From Silene conica (Eukaryota; Streptophyta; Magnoliopsida; Caryophyllales; Caryophyllaceae), in contig CM055320.2 of NCBI GenBank assembly GCA_029255685.2, positions 12,386,614 through 12,450,613 on the forward strand: DNA of 64,000 nt, written 5' to 3'. Of the stretch, positions 34,808 through 47,589 are shown one piece after another. The first letter of the stretch is position 1, and each line of letters starts with the position of its first letter. A program made the translations under genes and the position numbers. The notes under the pieces were generated by a model, which searched no databases, was not told the DNA's origin, and was given only the letters and a program-made list of their open reading frames with translations.

Positions 34808-35212
34808 ATTTTTGCTTGATTGATTAATTGTTAAGAGTTATTTTTGATTATGTTGGATTGTTGGTGTTAATGCTTTTGTATGATCAACTTTACTGGTTTT
34901 CAAATTTGTTTTTTTTTTCAAATTAAATGTACAACGGCTATGTGATAGTAAGAGTAGCCGTTGTGATGGGCCGTTGGTAGGGGGGCTTTATCGACAAGTC
35001 ATGGAAGAGGCCCACATGGTCATATAATGTTAGTCATGTGACCATCTTATCTTACACCGTCATTACGGGTAAGTCTATATAGGGCGGTTTTATCTCAGGT
35101 GTCGTTTGATTGGATGTAGAAATTCGTATTGCTTACTGTTAAGAAAGTTGTAAAACACATCATTTTAGAATTATGTGAATAAGAAAATATTGTTTGGTTG
35201 TCATGTAAGAAG
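34808..35212. other. Promoter/intergenic region, nothing further recognised
   Basis: Upstream flank of the 34807 gene. No clear TATA box. A possible older MITE (GTCGTTTGATTGG near 35101, inverse-like AATCAAACAAAAAG near 35693) would enclose the hAT MITE that follows, but the evidence is weak. Confidence 0.35.
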
Positions 35213-35629
35213 TAGGGCTGTACACCGATCCAAAAGCGGACCGGACCGGACCGGAACCGGAATAGGCAAAAATGATGGACCGGGACCGGACCAGTAAAAT
35301 TCCAGTCCAAGACCGACCGGACCGGTTGGACCGAAGTTTGACAATTATGGATCGATAAAATTATGAATTGGTGGACCAAATTTTGAATATTATGGACCGG
35401 TTGGACCGGAATTTAATATATTTTCGAGGAAAAAAATAGAAAAACATAAAATCCGGTCAAAACGGTCTGGACTGGAAAAAACCGGTCCCGGACCGGACAG
35501 CAACCCGAAATCTTAAAAAATGGTGGATCGGAGATCGGACCGAATTTTTTTAATTTTGGTGCCGGTCAGGTAGATTCCAGTCTGGTCCGGTCTATTTTTT
35601 CGGTTCGGACCGGATTTTGCACACCCCTA
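35213..35629. mobile_element. hAT-type MITE rich in GGACCGG repeats
   Basis: Termini TAGGGCTGTACACCGATCC and the inverse of TAGGGGTGTGCAAAATCC, a common hAT MITE tip. The 417-bp interior is filled with GGACCGG/CCGGTCC motifs. Flanks TAAGAAG and TAGGAAG are a plausible imperfect duplication. Non-coding. Confidence 0.75.
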
Positions 35630-38080
35630 ATAGGAAGTGCAATTCATGCCTAGGTAAGTGACTCCTCCTTCAAAGTCATGTGAATTCGGGGTAAATCAAA
35701 CAAAAAGTCAATTTTACAATTTACGTGAATTTAAATTCCTACACTTTAAACGGCCCAATATAATTGTAAAATGAATTGATATATACCTTACTAGTGGACA
35801 AAAATGATTATTAAAAAATCTTAATTTTTTGATAATCAATTTGAGTAAATAGGCTTACATATGTATTTTTTGTTACAAATATTACTATACACTGCCTCGA
35901 TTAATAATTTTATCTATATTAACCCATAAATATTTAAAGTTTTTTGGTGAAGTAACGTCATTAATCCAACATTTAATATGTTTTTTTGTTCAACTGGATA
36001 GTTTTAATCTCGTGTAAATTGTACGGGATTGCAGTTTCAAGTATTATTATTTATGAATAATGTTTAAAATAATGATTAACCGTATTTTAGATTTTCGATT
36101 TGTAATATAATTTCATATAACCGACATACTAAAAATATTATAATATTAATAACATAGTTTATATTCAAAGTATATTAAAACTCAATAATCTATATAAATT
36201 TGAAATATCATAACGTAATTACAATATACAATGATCAGTAAATGTTAATACAAAAATCTCAAAAAAAAATTTCATTATATATGCATTTTCCATCGTCACA
36301 ACTCACTCGTACATCAGAGTTGTGAGCATGTCGAATTCTTTTGAGATGGTTTGAAAGTCGATGATTTCAACTTACCTCATTCAAAATAATGAAACAGGTT
36401 GGTCCTACTCTAGAGGATAATATAGTTTTTTACCTTATCAGAAAAACATATATGATTGTCCAGAAAACCCGTCATTACTCATATTTTTGTGAATGTTAAG
36501 TATATCTATCATGGTACTTTTCTTTTGCAATTTCAATATCCCATTTTTTATCGTGTCATTATTATATAACTTTACTCAATTTTTTTTCGATTGCAAAAAT
36601 CCACGGGTCTTAATTATTATATTGCTTATTGTATTTATTTATTGAATATAAATTGTTATGTAATATTAGTAAAAGGACGTTCTTCGAAATTATTATATTT
36701 TATTTTTAGAGTATATAATATTAAAGTTAATGTAATACAAATGATCTAAAGTTGTATTATTTTATATATTATTACATAATATTTAATTTCATATTATAAA
36801 AATTGTATTTGTGTATCCATTATTTAATGTTTACGAAAGTATATCACAAATGTTACGTAATATTTGTAAAACTATGGTCAGCATGCAATATCGAATATCA
36901 GGTAGTTATCGCGTAGGAAATTCATCAAAGAAATTGCGGGTTCCACCTGATAGATTAAAAAAGAAAAAAAAAATTGTGTTGATGACGTGACTCAATCAGG
37001 TCTTCCCAAATGTTTCTGTAACTATATAGATAAGATTATGGTGGGACCCGCATTGTTGTTTACTAAATTAATTATCGAATAAACATTTGCGTTTCATTAG
37101 TTAAACAAATATTACGTAGTAATTCTAATTTATTTCGTAAACAATAATTTATACATCAACGATTATTTTTATAACGTCAACTTATATATCATATATTAAA
37201 ATATAATGTCAAATGTCGATATGTACATAATTATTAAATAACGATTTAAGACTATTAATTAGTATTACAATAAATAATAAATAATACTTAATTATAATAA
37301 ATTACAATAAATACAAACAATTTACATCAATCGATAGAAAAATAAATACAATAGTTACGACAGTACTAAATTAAAAAAAGACAATAACAATAAATTGAAA
37401 TAACAATCACGTCAAAAAAAAATACTTACATAAGCAATGGTATTACAAAAATCATAATCAAATTTTTAATTGTTCCACTAATCTTAATAAAATAGTAACT
37501 CTATTAACATAATAAAAAAATTAAATTATTTAGTTAAATAGTTCTCTAATAAAAAATATATATAAATTAAAGTTTCAACGTAAACAATTACGTTGATAAC
37601 GTCAACTTATATATTATTATTATATATTAAAATATATTATTGTTATCGATTTGTACATAATTATTATTAAATAACGGTTTATGACTAACAATCAATATTA
37701 CACTAAATAATAATACATAATTATAATAAATATTAACAAATTACAGTAATTGATAGAAAAATGTTACAAATTACATAAAATGACAAAAACACGATCGAAA
37801 TTGTAAGTACAATTTTCACAACAGTATTAAATTAAAATAAAAATAACGTCAAAAAAATACTTTTACAAAAATCGTAATCAATTTTAGCATATAGCCTAAA
37901 ATTTCATTATCAAAAATATATTTGAATTATTAATAAAATTATTTAAAATAATAATAATATTAAAACTAGTAATTGTTTAAATATGTATGTTACGTTCATA
38001 TAGCAATAGAGGTTATATTATATTTGAAAATTATAAAATTTGGACATTTTTCTTCTAATAATTGTTGCTAGAGGACTATA
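35630..38080. other. AT-rich region with an imperfect ~440-bp duplication
   Basis: 37160-37420 and 37598-37860 resemble each other: both have ACGTCAACTTATATAT, a TACATAATTATTA segment, AATAAC.GTTTA.GACTA and AATTGATAGAAAAAT. No frame, RNA gene or transposon ends could be identified. Likely an old, decayed repeat. Confidence 0.5.
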
Positions 38081-38094
38081 ACATTTGTTTACTT

Positions 38095-38304
38095 AACCAA
38101 GTGGTGTTAGTCCAGTGGTAACTGAGTTAAACCTTAAAGCTTGCAGAAATGCAGGAGTTGAGAGGTCTCAGGTTCGATTACCAGCTGGAGCGATGACCAC
38201 TTGGCCACTGCAGCCCCCGAAGGGAGTGGCTTACATGGTCCATGTGGTGGTGCGGGAATGCATGGGCCCGGGGGGATCAAACCCCTCGTCATCAAAAAAA
38301 AAAA
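38095..38304 (+). mobile_element. tRNA-derived SINE, ~210 bp, with 14-bp TSD
   Basis: Perfect duplication ACATTTGTTTACTT at 38081-38094 and 38305-38318. The head has A-box-like TTAGTCCAGTGGTAACTGAG and B-box GGTTCGATTACC. The body ends GGGGGGATCAAACCCCTCGTC followed by poly(A). A different family from the 134-bp SINE at 24318. Confidence 0.9.
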
Positions 38305-38371
38305 ACATTTGTTTACTTGGGCAGGAGATACAACTACTGCTATCTTTTAAAAGATAAAATGAATAGTAGCC

Positions 38372-39545
38372 TTTTGTTTTTTTGGTACTTCTGAGGGGCA
38401 AGCCCCGAAATTAACTATCTATAAGACGAGGAAAGGCTACTCCGAAGATATCCTTTCGAAGGATTGGACGCAGATTGATAGAAGGACTTTCTAGAATAGT
38501 GTGGTCAATGTTAGCTTGAACTCCCTGATTAGCAAGCCAATCAGCTACATACACGGTTTGATTCTCGGTAAGTATGCTCTAGCTTGACAGCGAGACCACG
38601 CTCTTGAATAAGGCCTTGCACCTCTTGACTAAAGGTCGAAGATCATTACTGACAAGTTGCTTCTCTAGGATCAATTGAATGCACGACTTATTATCCATGT
38701 GAATAATTAATTTGGCGATCATCATTTGTTTGGCCTTCTCCAATCCAGCTAATAGCGCAAGCAACTTGGCCCTCATTGAGGAACATATGCCAGGCCTGCC
38801 GGCTGAGAAAGTAAAGACTGATATGAAAGTACCCGTTTCATTTCTAAAGAGACCTCCGCTACCAGATGGACTCGGGTTGCCTTTAGAGGTCCCATCAGTA
38901 TTAAGCAAGATCCAACCATTAGGCGGAGGTAACCAGCGGATAAAAACTTCTCAACTGGCCGTCCCACGCATCGAAGTGAACAAAGAGAATTTATCAAAGG
39001 CCGTCTGCTCTGATCAAAATGCTGAAACAAGAAATCCCGCGGATTAGTTGGATTCTCGTTATCCCTACCAAATACCATGTTGTTCCTCCATCTTCACAAC
39101 CACCAGCAGGTAATTGCAAAACAGAAAGCCCAATCTCGACCGATGTTTTCATAGTTATTACTTGCGTTGTTCACCAGCCAGTCGTTAAAATTTTCAGCAA
39201 GGAAAAAGGGTGAGGTAGCCAAGTCTCCGACTTAACTCCAGATGGCCAGTGAAACCGGACAAGAACATAGAAGATGTTCCGCGGTTTCCTCTTCGGCCGA
39301 ACAGCGAGGACAAATAGGATCATCCCCCATATTCCTGTGAACTCGGCTAACATTGGTCATAAGATGTTCATAGGCAACAATCCGGAGAAACATATGAATG
39401 CGCTGTTGTACTGGGAGTTTCCATATGACTCGCCAAATAGGTGATTCGGAGCTGTTAGATTGATCCTAACCTTTCAAGAAGCCAAGTGCGGATTTGATGG
39501 TGAATTTGCCGGATGAGGAGCCCCGCTATTACACCGTGTCTTTTG
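38372..39545 (-). pseudogene. 5'-truncated L1-type LINE: zf-RVT remnant and RNase H-like domain
   Basis: The minus-strand frame at 38908-38579 reads as an RNase H-like domain (NTDGTSKGNPSPSGSGG, RAKLLALLAGLEKA, HMDNKSCIQLI) as at the end of plant LINE ORF2 proteins. Upstream, 39353-39171 and adjacent pieces in other frames recall the zinc-binding reverse-transcriptase tail (CxxC...EEETAEHLL-like), broken by frameshifts. The reverse transcriptase core is absent. The 3' end is A-rich at 38372-38384. Confidence 0.75.
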
Positions 39546-39955
39546 TACAATGGTCGAATAACAACTTATTATACAATTTGTATTTGAAGTTTATTAAATA
39601 CTAAAATCTTCGTAGATTAGGCGTGCAAGCATTACCTATAAAATCGTTTTTATTTTTATCATACAAGGACCGAACTTGGTAATTTGTATAGAGATTATTA
39701 ATATACTCATATCATAAACTTTAATATTATTATTAAATTTATTTTATATATGTTTAACTGTGAAAGGATTGATGGATACTAATAACAAACGTCTCGGAGA
39801 CAATGTATTTAATGAGTCAAGTCCTGAGTATTATTCCAAACCTAAGAGCATGTCTTTGAATGGAAGTCCACTTAACTTTTAAAAGATAAAAGCAATCATC
39901 GTTTTAAATCAAAATGGTCGAACAACAACATATTATACGAGTAATATTTAGAGTA
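39546..39955. other. Intergenic, nothing recognised
   Basis: AT-rich with no supported frame or repeat. Confidence 0.4.
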
Positions 39956-40987
39956 AATTATCAATTAGACCCTCGTATAATACAGTTTTCTAAATTTACT
40001 CTCACATCAAATTTTTTTATTAAATTACACCCAACTTAATACTTCCGTTTAAAAGTTGCACCCAAGCCCATTTTCAGACGAAAAACCACTTGAAGTAACC
40101 ATTTTGCCCTCGCGACTATTAATCCCTGAGTGTGCCTCTTCCTTTACCCTAAGCATTTCACTTTTATCTTCCTTTCAATTTTTTTCAAAAAATTCTACCA
40201 AAAAAAACCTGCAAAAAATTCATCATAATTCATCTTCTATACTCATCATCATTCATCCATCACAAGTTGTCAGTAATCCGATTTATATAAGTTATCTTCT
40301 AGTTGTTTTATCAATTATTATTAGGTTATTGATTTATTTTTGTTAATTTGGTAATGTGGTCAATTTCTAGTTAATTATTCTGTTTGTTTACCCTAATTTG
40401 TTTGTTTATGGTCATTAAATTACTTCAATTGCATGAATCTAATTTGTAGATTTTAATTTTTATGATTTCTGGAAATTGAATTTGCTAACCTTAATTTTTA
40501 TGGTCATAAAATTGTTCTCCTTGAAGATGATGAAGAGGAAAATTAGGGAAAAGAACCATGAAAATTGGGGAAACGAAATTGGGGAAATGATATTGGAGAG
40601 AAAATGAAAATGAAATTAGGGAAAATGAAATTGAGGAAAATGAAATTGGGGAAATTAAATTGAAATTAGGGGGAAATGAGTGAAAATTATGAAAAAAGGG
40701 GAAAATGGATAATGAAGGAAGATGAAGATTGAATGATGGAGAAGATGAAGATTGAAGAATGATAAAGATGAAGGAAGAGATTAAAAAAGAGTAGGGAAGG
40801 GCAAAATAGTCCTAAAAGATTTAATTTGTCGGAAAATTTTCAAAATTGACGGAAATTAGGTCGGAAAATGGTTTTGGGTGCAAATTGTAAATTAATACAT
40901 TAATTTGGGTGTAATTAATTAAAAAAATTTGAGGTGAGAGTAAACTTAAAAAAGTGTATTTGAAGTGAGTGTAATTGATAATTTAAT
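39956..40987. mobile_element. Non-autonomous long-TIR element (~1.03 kb)
   Basis: Inverted termini of ~150 bp: TAAATTATCAATTA at the left tip and its inverse TAATTGATAATTTA at the right, followed inwards by TTTACTCTCAC.TCAAATTTTTTTA, AATTACACCCAA, GCACCCAA...CCATTTT and ATTTTGCCC. The centre has GAAATTGGGGAAA-type purine repeats (40540-40740) and no transposase. TIR length suggests a MULE relative; a TSD was not confirmed. Confidence 0.65.
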
Positions 40988-41137
40988 TATAAAAAGTCGG
41001 TAGATGAGACTTGGATACATTACTAACAAGATAATTATAAAATGTTATTTAATGAAAAAAGTATGGTAATTCAAAGTAGTACATAATAATTTTTTGTACG
41101 ATGTTTCTTTTAATCTTCTTTTAACTATCAGAACTAG

Positions 41138-41842
41138 AAGATGGCAATGGGTAGGATCTGGACAGGATCCTATAGGATCCAGATCCAGATCCATTTTAAA
41201 ATGCTATATCCAGATCCTACCCTTATCCTTAGGGTCCGAAAATTGTAGATCCATATCCGCATCTTAAGGATCTGGGTAGGATCTGGGTAGGATCTGGGTA
41301 AAATCCAGATCCGTCAGTCTCCAGCGATATATTCAAATGAAACCGCACCAAGTCACTATTATACACTATTTCACTTTTACTTGTCAATTAGAGACGATGT
41401 TTTAATCGAATTACTTTCTATTAGTTTCACTGATTTAAAAATCATAATCTAAAAGAAATAAAAAGAGTGTACAAAGTGTTAAAAAGTCTTATAGAAACTT
41501 ACAAATAAGATTTACAAACCACAAAAATAATTATAATTCCAACAATTCATACTAAAACAAATTGTTCAAACAAAATAAACACTAATACTTCATTCCTTAT
41601 TTCCATGATCTACCTTTGAAGGGTCGAATCTATCCAAAAATTACCCTTATAGAAATTAAAAGAGGGTCCAAGGGTAGGATCTGGATCTTGGTGTTGGGAT
41701 CCAGATCCGACCCTCGTACTCGTATAAGGATATGGGTCTGATCCAGATCCTAAGGATCTCAAATAATGAGATCCATATCCTACCCTTGGGTATAGGGTCT
41801 GGTGGATCTGGATAGGATCCGGGATCCATTGCCATCTCTAAA
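41138..41842. mobile_element. hAT-type MITE rich in GGATCC/AGATCC repeats
   Basis: Left tip TAGAAGATGGCAATGGGTAGG and the inverse right tip (CCATTGCCATCTCTA). Flanks ATCAGAAC and TTCAGAAC form a probable 8-bp duplication with one change. The interior repeats AGATCC/GGATCT motifs on both arms. Non-coding. Confidence 0.7.
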
Positions 41843-42452
41843 TTCAGAACATTCAGAAGTAAAATGTTAGGACGCAAGTAAAAAATGGGAGCGGATGAAG
41901 AGAAGAAACTGCGCCCGATTCAAGGTAAATTGACCCGGAATGAATTAGTGAAGCCCAAAGCCAGGTCAACAAGTAATTGGACTAAAAGTTAGAGACTATC
42001 CTAAAGATTGATTAGGCTCACCGTGCGCATATGGCTAGGATCGGGCTAGGCCTGGTGGAATGACAGATTTTGCCAAGCAGGGCCAGACTCGAAGAATATT
42101 TGGCAAGGGCGGGGTAATGGTGGAATGGACTGGCAGATCAATGTAATTTTTTTTCATACTAACTAGATGATAGGTTTTGTTGTACACCTATACAAAAATA
42201 TTTTTCCTAAACACAAATAAATGTAGCAATAGGGGTCGAACGCTAGGATACCTGCTTACGAATAGAAATTGTTGAGGATAAACTTCTCTCTTTAGTCAAT
42301 TTCGTTTTGAGTTGATTGTTTGTTTGGTTGTCACGATAATATTAAAAAGATACTCTAGGGAACTCGGGTCGCGCATACAAATGTAAAAACGTATAAAAAG
42401 ATTTACTCGGAAACTAGTAAATATTGCTTAATTGTTATAAGTTTGTTAAAGA

Positions 42453-42982
42453 TAGGGCTGTAAATGATCTGAGCCGGCTCGTAGAGCCCTCGGAATCAGC
42501 TCGGTCAAAGCTCGGCTCGAAATCGGTCAAAACTAATTCCGAGCCGATTTCGAGTCGGGTAGACCAAATCCGAGCCGATTCCGAGCTTAGTAGAGCTTGA
42601 AATCGGAAGTTCGGTTAGGTTTGTTTTATCTATTATTTTTAGTTATTTTGTCGTTTTGTAATTTTTATTATTCCTAATAAAATGTCATTTTAACATTTAT
42701 AATCATATGTTTCTTATACATGATAAGTATTTTATATTTGCATTTGTATTAAAATATATTTATTTTTATTTTGACTTACAAGATTAAGAAAGTAAAGAAA
42801 AAAAGTACTTAACCGAGCTCGAATAGAGCTCAAGTTGAGCTCGAGCCTAATCTGAGCTGATTCAGAGTTTTGATTTTTTAAGCTCGGATAATTCCGAGCC
42901 GATTCCGAGCTTAAGCACAAACTTCTGAGTCGATTCCAAGCCCACCCATGCTCGAACTCAAATCGGCTGGGTTACACCCCTA
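42453..42982. mobile_element. hAT-type MITE rich in GAGCTCGG repeats, perfect 8-bp TSD
   Basis: TAGGGCTGTAA at the left tip and TTACACCCCTA at the right, flanked by GTTAAAGA on both sides (42445-42452 and 42983-42990). The interior repeats CCGAGCTC/GAGCCG motifs. 530 bp, non-coding. Confidence 0.9.
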
Positions 42983-42990
42983 GTTAAAGA

Positions 42991-43638
42991 TACAAAACTT
43001 ACGATGTCGATATCAACCTTAGGTCGGTTCCTAAAGTCACTCACGTTAAAAACTAGGTCGGCCTACTAATAAAGTTTGGTCTATTCGATTCCTAGTCTCT
43101 CAACATTTGGATTGAATTACAAGATTTAATCTAAGATTTTGTACATAAACCAAAGATTAATTATTAAGTACAAACATGTTAAATAACAATATAGACAATA
43201 TTACTAATAACTTTATTTATCAAACTACATTATTATATTTTGCATGACTTCCCTTAATTTCTATACTAAGGTAAATTAGCTACTCATACTAGAAAGTAAA
43301 TTAACAATAATATAACTATATAAGTGATGAATATGACTATATAAATAAAAGTTGATTGATTAAACATAAATAAATATATAAACTAATATTGTAAATAACT
43401 AGATGATGTGAATACAATGACAATAATAAAATACTAAGAGGAATATCAAATAGAAATGCAATTAACGCAAACTAAATGAACTTGGAAATGTATAATAAAA
43501 GTAACCAAAAGATTATATTGAAACTAATTGTATGAAATATAAACAATTGAGAATTTGAGAGAATATTGTAAACTAAGCTAAACAAATTGTAAAAGATGAT
43601 ATCTATGTTCTAAGGCGTTTTTCAAGCCTAACAACTAC
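42991..43638. other. Intergenic, nothing recognised
   Basis: AT-rich sequence between the MITE and the solo LTR. Confidence 0.4.
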
Positions 43639-46396
43639 TGTAATACCTCGTATGTTAGCCTCGGTCAACGTTAGTCAAACCATGTTTATACACGTATTCC
43701 AAACGGAATGTTTATAAAGTATTTTACGTAAACTGTTTACGATTAATTCGTATTTCATAATCATTTTATATTTGATGACTATTTCGTAAAATGACATTTC
43801 ATTCGTATTTATTTAATAATTCATTTATAATTTGATATATTGATATATTTCATATTTTTTATTTATTTCTCGTCTATACGTAATTTCTATTTTTTTAATT
43901 GAGTCGTAATTCTATGTTATTTATATATTCTTATAATTAATTTAATTTATTTTTACTAATACTAATTATATAAGTTAATTGGTATAATTAATTATACTTA
44001 TACGATGTTTAATAATTTAGTGGTGGATCGATATGTATATTTCGAGCATTTGCATGCGATAACTTAATGATTTCATTAGTGTTTTATAGTTATATGTTGT
44101 GTTAAAGAGTCGAGTTCAGAAGTTAGTAGAAATCGTGTTTAAGTAAGTAACGAGCCTCGATTTGCGTGCAAGAGTTTTCAGCCCATCATCTCGAAGTTCA
44201 GAAAAACAATAACACAAACAGCTCTCATGCACTCAGCCGTCCCATATAAACACAACCAAAAACCCTATCCCTACCCTAATCGACACTCCAACTCGTCGCC
44301 CTCATCACTGCCGCCACATCAAGGGTTAAGGAAAAGGGTTTCACGGTGGTCTAGGGAGGATGACGGTGGTTCGTTTGAACAAGATACACGGTACACTCAC
44401 CACTGTTTTTCTTTTTCGCAGTTTTACCTCCCCTTTTATTTTGCATAATTCAATCGTGTGAACATGTTTTTGGGTTCTGATTTTTATGTAATATCGATCT
44501 ATGACGTCAGTAGTTACGTTTTGACCTTAAGGGAGTCATCTCCGACCACCGAGGACCGCCAGTCGTGGAGGGTTTTAGTCGCCTGTGTCAGTACGTTTTA
44601 TTTCGTTCAAAACAGAGTCGTTGCAGCGTGTGGGTTTTGTGTGTGAGTTCGAGTGATTTTCTGTTTATGGTTGTTATGGTTGTTTGAGTTTTGATAAAGG
44701 GGGTAGTCAGGAGGGTCGTGTGGTGGTAAGCGTGGTGGTTGAGGGTGGTTCATCACGTTTTTACAGCGGGTTTAGTTAGAGGGGTTTAGTCACGTTTTAG
44801 GTGAATGGTGGTGGCGCTGTGTTTGTCGTGGGCTCTACTAGCAGCTGTTGAGGCGTCGACAGCCACCATTGACTCCCCTGGAACCACCGTGGCTCAGGGG
44901 CGAGCCTGGTGGTGTCGCAGGCGAAGCCAGTGGTGGTGGTTAGTGCTAGTGGTAACGTTTGTCAAGGCTGTCGGTGGTGGGATTTGCGGAATTTAACCTT
45001 GTTCGTTTGTTTGTTCACGTTGTTTGCTTTTACTTCCTCAATTAATTATCTTAATTATTATTATTGTTATTATTATTATTATTAGTAGTAGTAGTAGTAG
45101 TATGGTTATTATAATTTTGTGTTATGTTAGTGATATGATAATTATTATTTTTAAGGTTGTGGTAAGAAAATAATGTTATTAGTATTAGGAATATTATTAC
45201 TTAGCTATATGGATGATGATTATTGTTTAAACTATTGTATTGCTTGTTATTAGGAATGGGTAATTGTAGGTTAGTGATGTTATTAGCGTTATTACGTATA
45301 TTTAATAATTTTATGGTTAATAATATTATCATGGTCTTAAAATTATATGGTAATTATGTTATAGATATTGTTATATTACTATTGTTATTATCTATATTAA
45401 TATTGGTAATGGTATTTGAACGTGTTATTAAGACTAGTAATAGTCGATTTAGTTGATTGGGAGTCTCTATTTAGTAAGTCTATGTTTGGTAAGTTTGTGA
45501 TTAGTTAATGGTTGCATGTTTAGAAATTGATGTAAGTAATATTTATAGGAACTGAGTTCGAGGTAGAATACTTCTAGACGGTGATTGCTTGTTGCAGATC
45601 TGCTATTCCAGGTAGGACACACTGGCGCTATACTCTATGATGTGTTATGAATGGGTGTTAAATTGTGTGTTATGGATGTTGAGCATGATTGATATAATAA
45701 TGATATTGGTTGGATTGAGTGTTGATTATTATTAGTGGCATGAGAATTTCAGTATTTAATAGCATGATTGATTAAGAGTATTGTTGCATTATTCATGAGC
45801 ATGGCATATGCATTGGTTACCGAGAAAGATGTGTCAGATGTTGTTCTGATATAAAGCCCAGGGTGGTTTTGCAGACCAGGCCTGGTGTCTTATCAGCTAT
45901 TGAGCTGGTGTTCGGCGACGGCCGATTATAGTCTGCCGGGAGGTTCGGTATGGCTGGGTGTTACGTGTTTGAGATTGAGATTGTGATTGAGCTCGAGCAT
46001 ATCATGGCATTTGCATATCATATTTGTTGCATTATCTATTTTTGTGTTATCCTACTCAACCGCGAGGTTGACAGTGTATTCGTGTACACCTACGATGATC
46101 CGGCATGGGGAGTAGATTCTACAGGTCAGAGACAGATGGACTAGGAGCTTGGGCAAGGAGAGAGACCTGGCTTGGACCTACTTAGAATTAGATCACATAC
46201 TTAGATGTTATCAGTTGTACTTTTTTCTTTGCGAAATAGTTGTAATATCAAAAGTTTTAATTTAATCAGTTTTTATATAAAGTACTTGGGTTTGTTTTAC
46301 TTTGTTATTCACTACCTCAGACTTTCCGAGATGGTAACAACTCTATTCATTTGAGAATGTCTTGCTAAAGGCTCTTAAATAAATGGGGGTGTTACA
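43639..46396 (+). mobile_element. Solo LTR (Tekay-like gypsy), 2,758 bp, perfect TSD
   Basis: Starts TGTAATACCTCG and ends GGGGGTGTTACA, flanked by ACTAC (43634-43638 and 46397-46401). A TATAAAC box lies near 44249. The 3' part (CTACTCAACCGCGAGGTTGAC, CCGAGATGGTAACA, TTAAATAAATGGGGGTGTTA) is homologous to the ends of the LTRs at 52224 and 62044. No PBS or PPT lies outside. A (TTA/GTA)n microsatellite is at 45053-45105. Short open frames inside are not genes. Confidence 0.9.
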
Positions 46397-46401
46397 ACTA
46401 C

Positions 46402-46968
46402 CTCCTATTTACAGTAATATAGGATAGAAACGGAAACAAGCTTCAGAGGCCCAACCCCGATCGGGGACGCAGTAATCCGAGTTATTTCACTTCAATTTCC
46501 TTATATAATGCATTAGAGATCCAATGGTTGTCTTAATGCATGATAAATCACTCAATTTAAGACCCTCTTAATCAACCCTAAAACATCCAATTTTGAAATA
46601 TTTTGTGTTGAATTATGGACTTTGCATTTTGGGCTTGATTTTGTGATTTGTTTGCATTTTAACATTTTCGATTTCTTCATGCTTGGGCTCAATGAAATTC
46701 TCCATCATCTTCTTAGCTCAAATCTTTAGCCTTTTGCAAATGTGGTAGGAGAAAGGCTTGAAAACTTAGATTCCTACAAAATAGAGAAATAATTGCAAAA
46801 CCACTAAAAAGTAATATTAGCTCGTAAAATCACTAATTAAAATGTAAAATGGAATGTAAAATAAGCTAATATAGGGGGTTAAAAGTATATAAAATAAACA
46901 CTTATCACTAGAAGGGTCAAGGGCGTGCCCGGTTTGAGTTTCGTGACCAAGGTCAGACTAGGGAGGGG
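46402..46968. other. Intergenic, nothing recognised
   Basis: Unique-looking AT-rich sequence between the solo LTR and the CACTA terminus. Confidence 0.4.
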
Positions 46969-46994
46969 CACTACAAAATACTAACGTATTAGCG

Positions 46995-47295
46995 ATGGAC
47001 AGGTCCGTCGTAAATCATAAGAAATCTGTCGCAAATGTCCTGTTTGCGACGGATTTGCGACGGACAGTGTCTGTTGCGTTTTTTTGTCGCAAATTGAATT
47101 TATGCGACGGATTTGTCCGTCGCAAACATTTGCGACGGAATGGTCAAGTTTTGCGACGGATTATCCGTCGCAAGCATTGACTGACTTTGACCAAAATGTC
47201 AAAGTCAGTCAAGATTTGCGACGGAAATTCCGTCGCAAGTTCCTCTTTTGCGACGGAAATTCCGTCGCAAAAGATGATATTTCCGTCGCAAATTC
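46995..47295. repeat. CACTA subterminal repeats (TTGCGACGGA family)
   Basis: About fifteen copies of TTTGCGACGGA or its inverse TCCGTCGCAAA, often paired as short palindromes. In En/Spm elements such repeats are the binding sites of the regulatory transposase protein. Confidence 0.85.
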
Positions 47296-47589
47296 CTGTA
47301 GGTTTTTCCGGTTTTAGCTGTTTTTTCTGCTCCCTATTTCAACTAAATGGCTGATTTTAGCCATTGCTAAGCTCTCCAAACCTGCATAAAAGTGGCTGAT
47401 TTCAGCCAAAACAACCCAGCACACAAGAACTTGTCCGAGACAAGATTTTTCAAAGGTTTTTTCATAACTAAAAATAAGATTTTACATAGTTTCATTCAAC
47501 TTAAAAAAACTAAACATAATGAATATAAACAAACTAACCAACCTAATAAACTAATATAACCTATCTAACGGTGGTGTGAGTGGTCTGTG

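Noticed and set aside
37160..37920. Helitron candidate in the AT-rich region
   Set aside because: No 5' TC with 3' CTRR hairpin pair could be identified; only a decayed duplication is visible.
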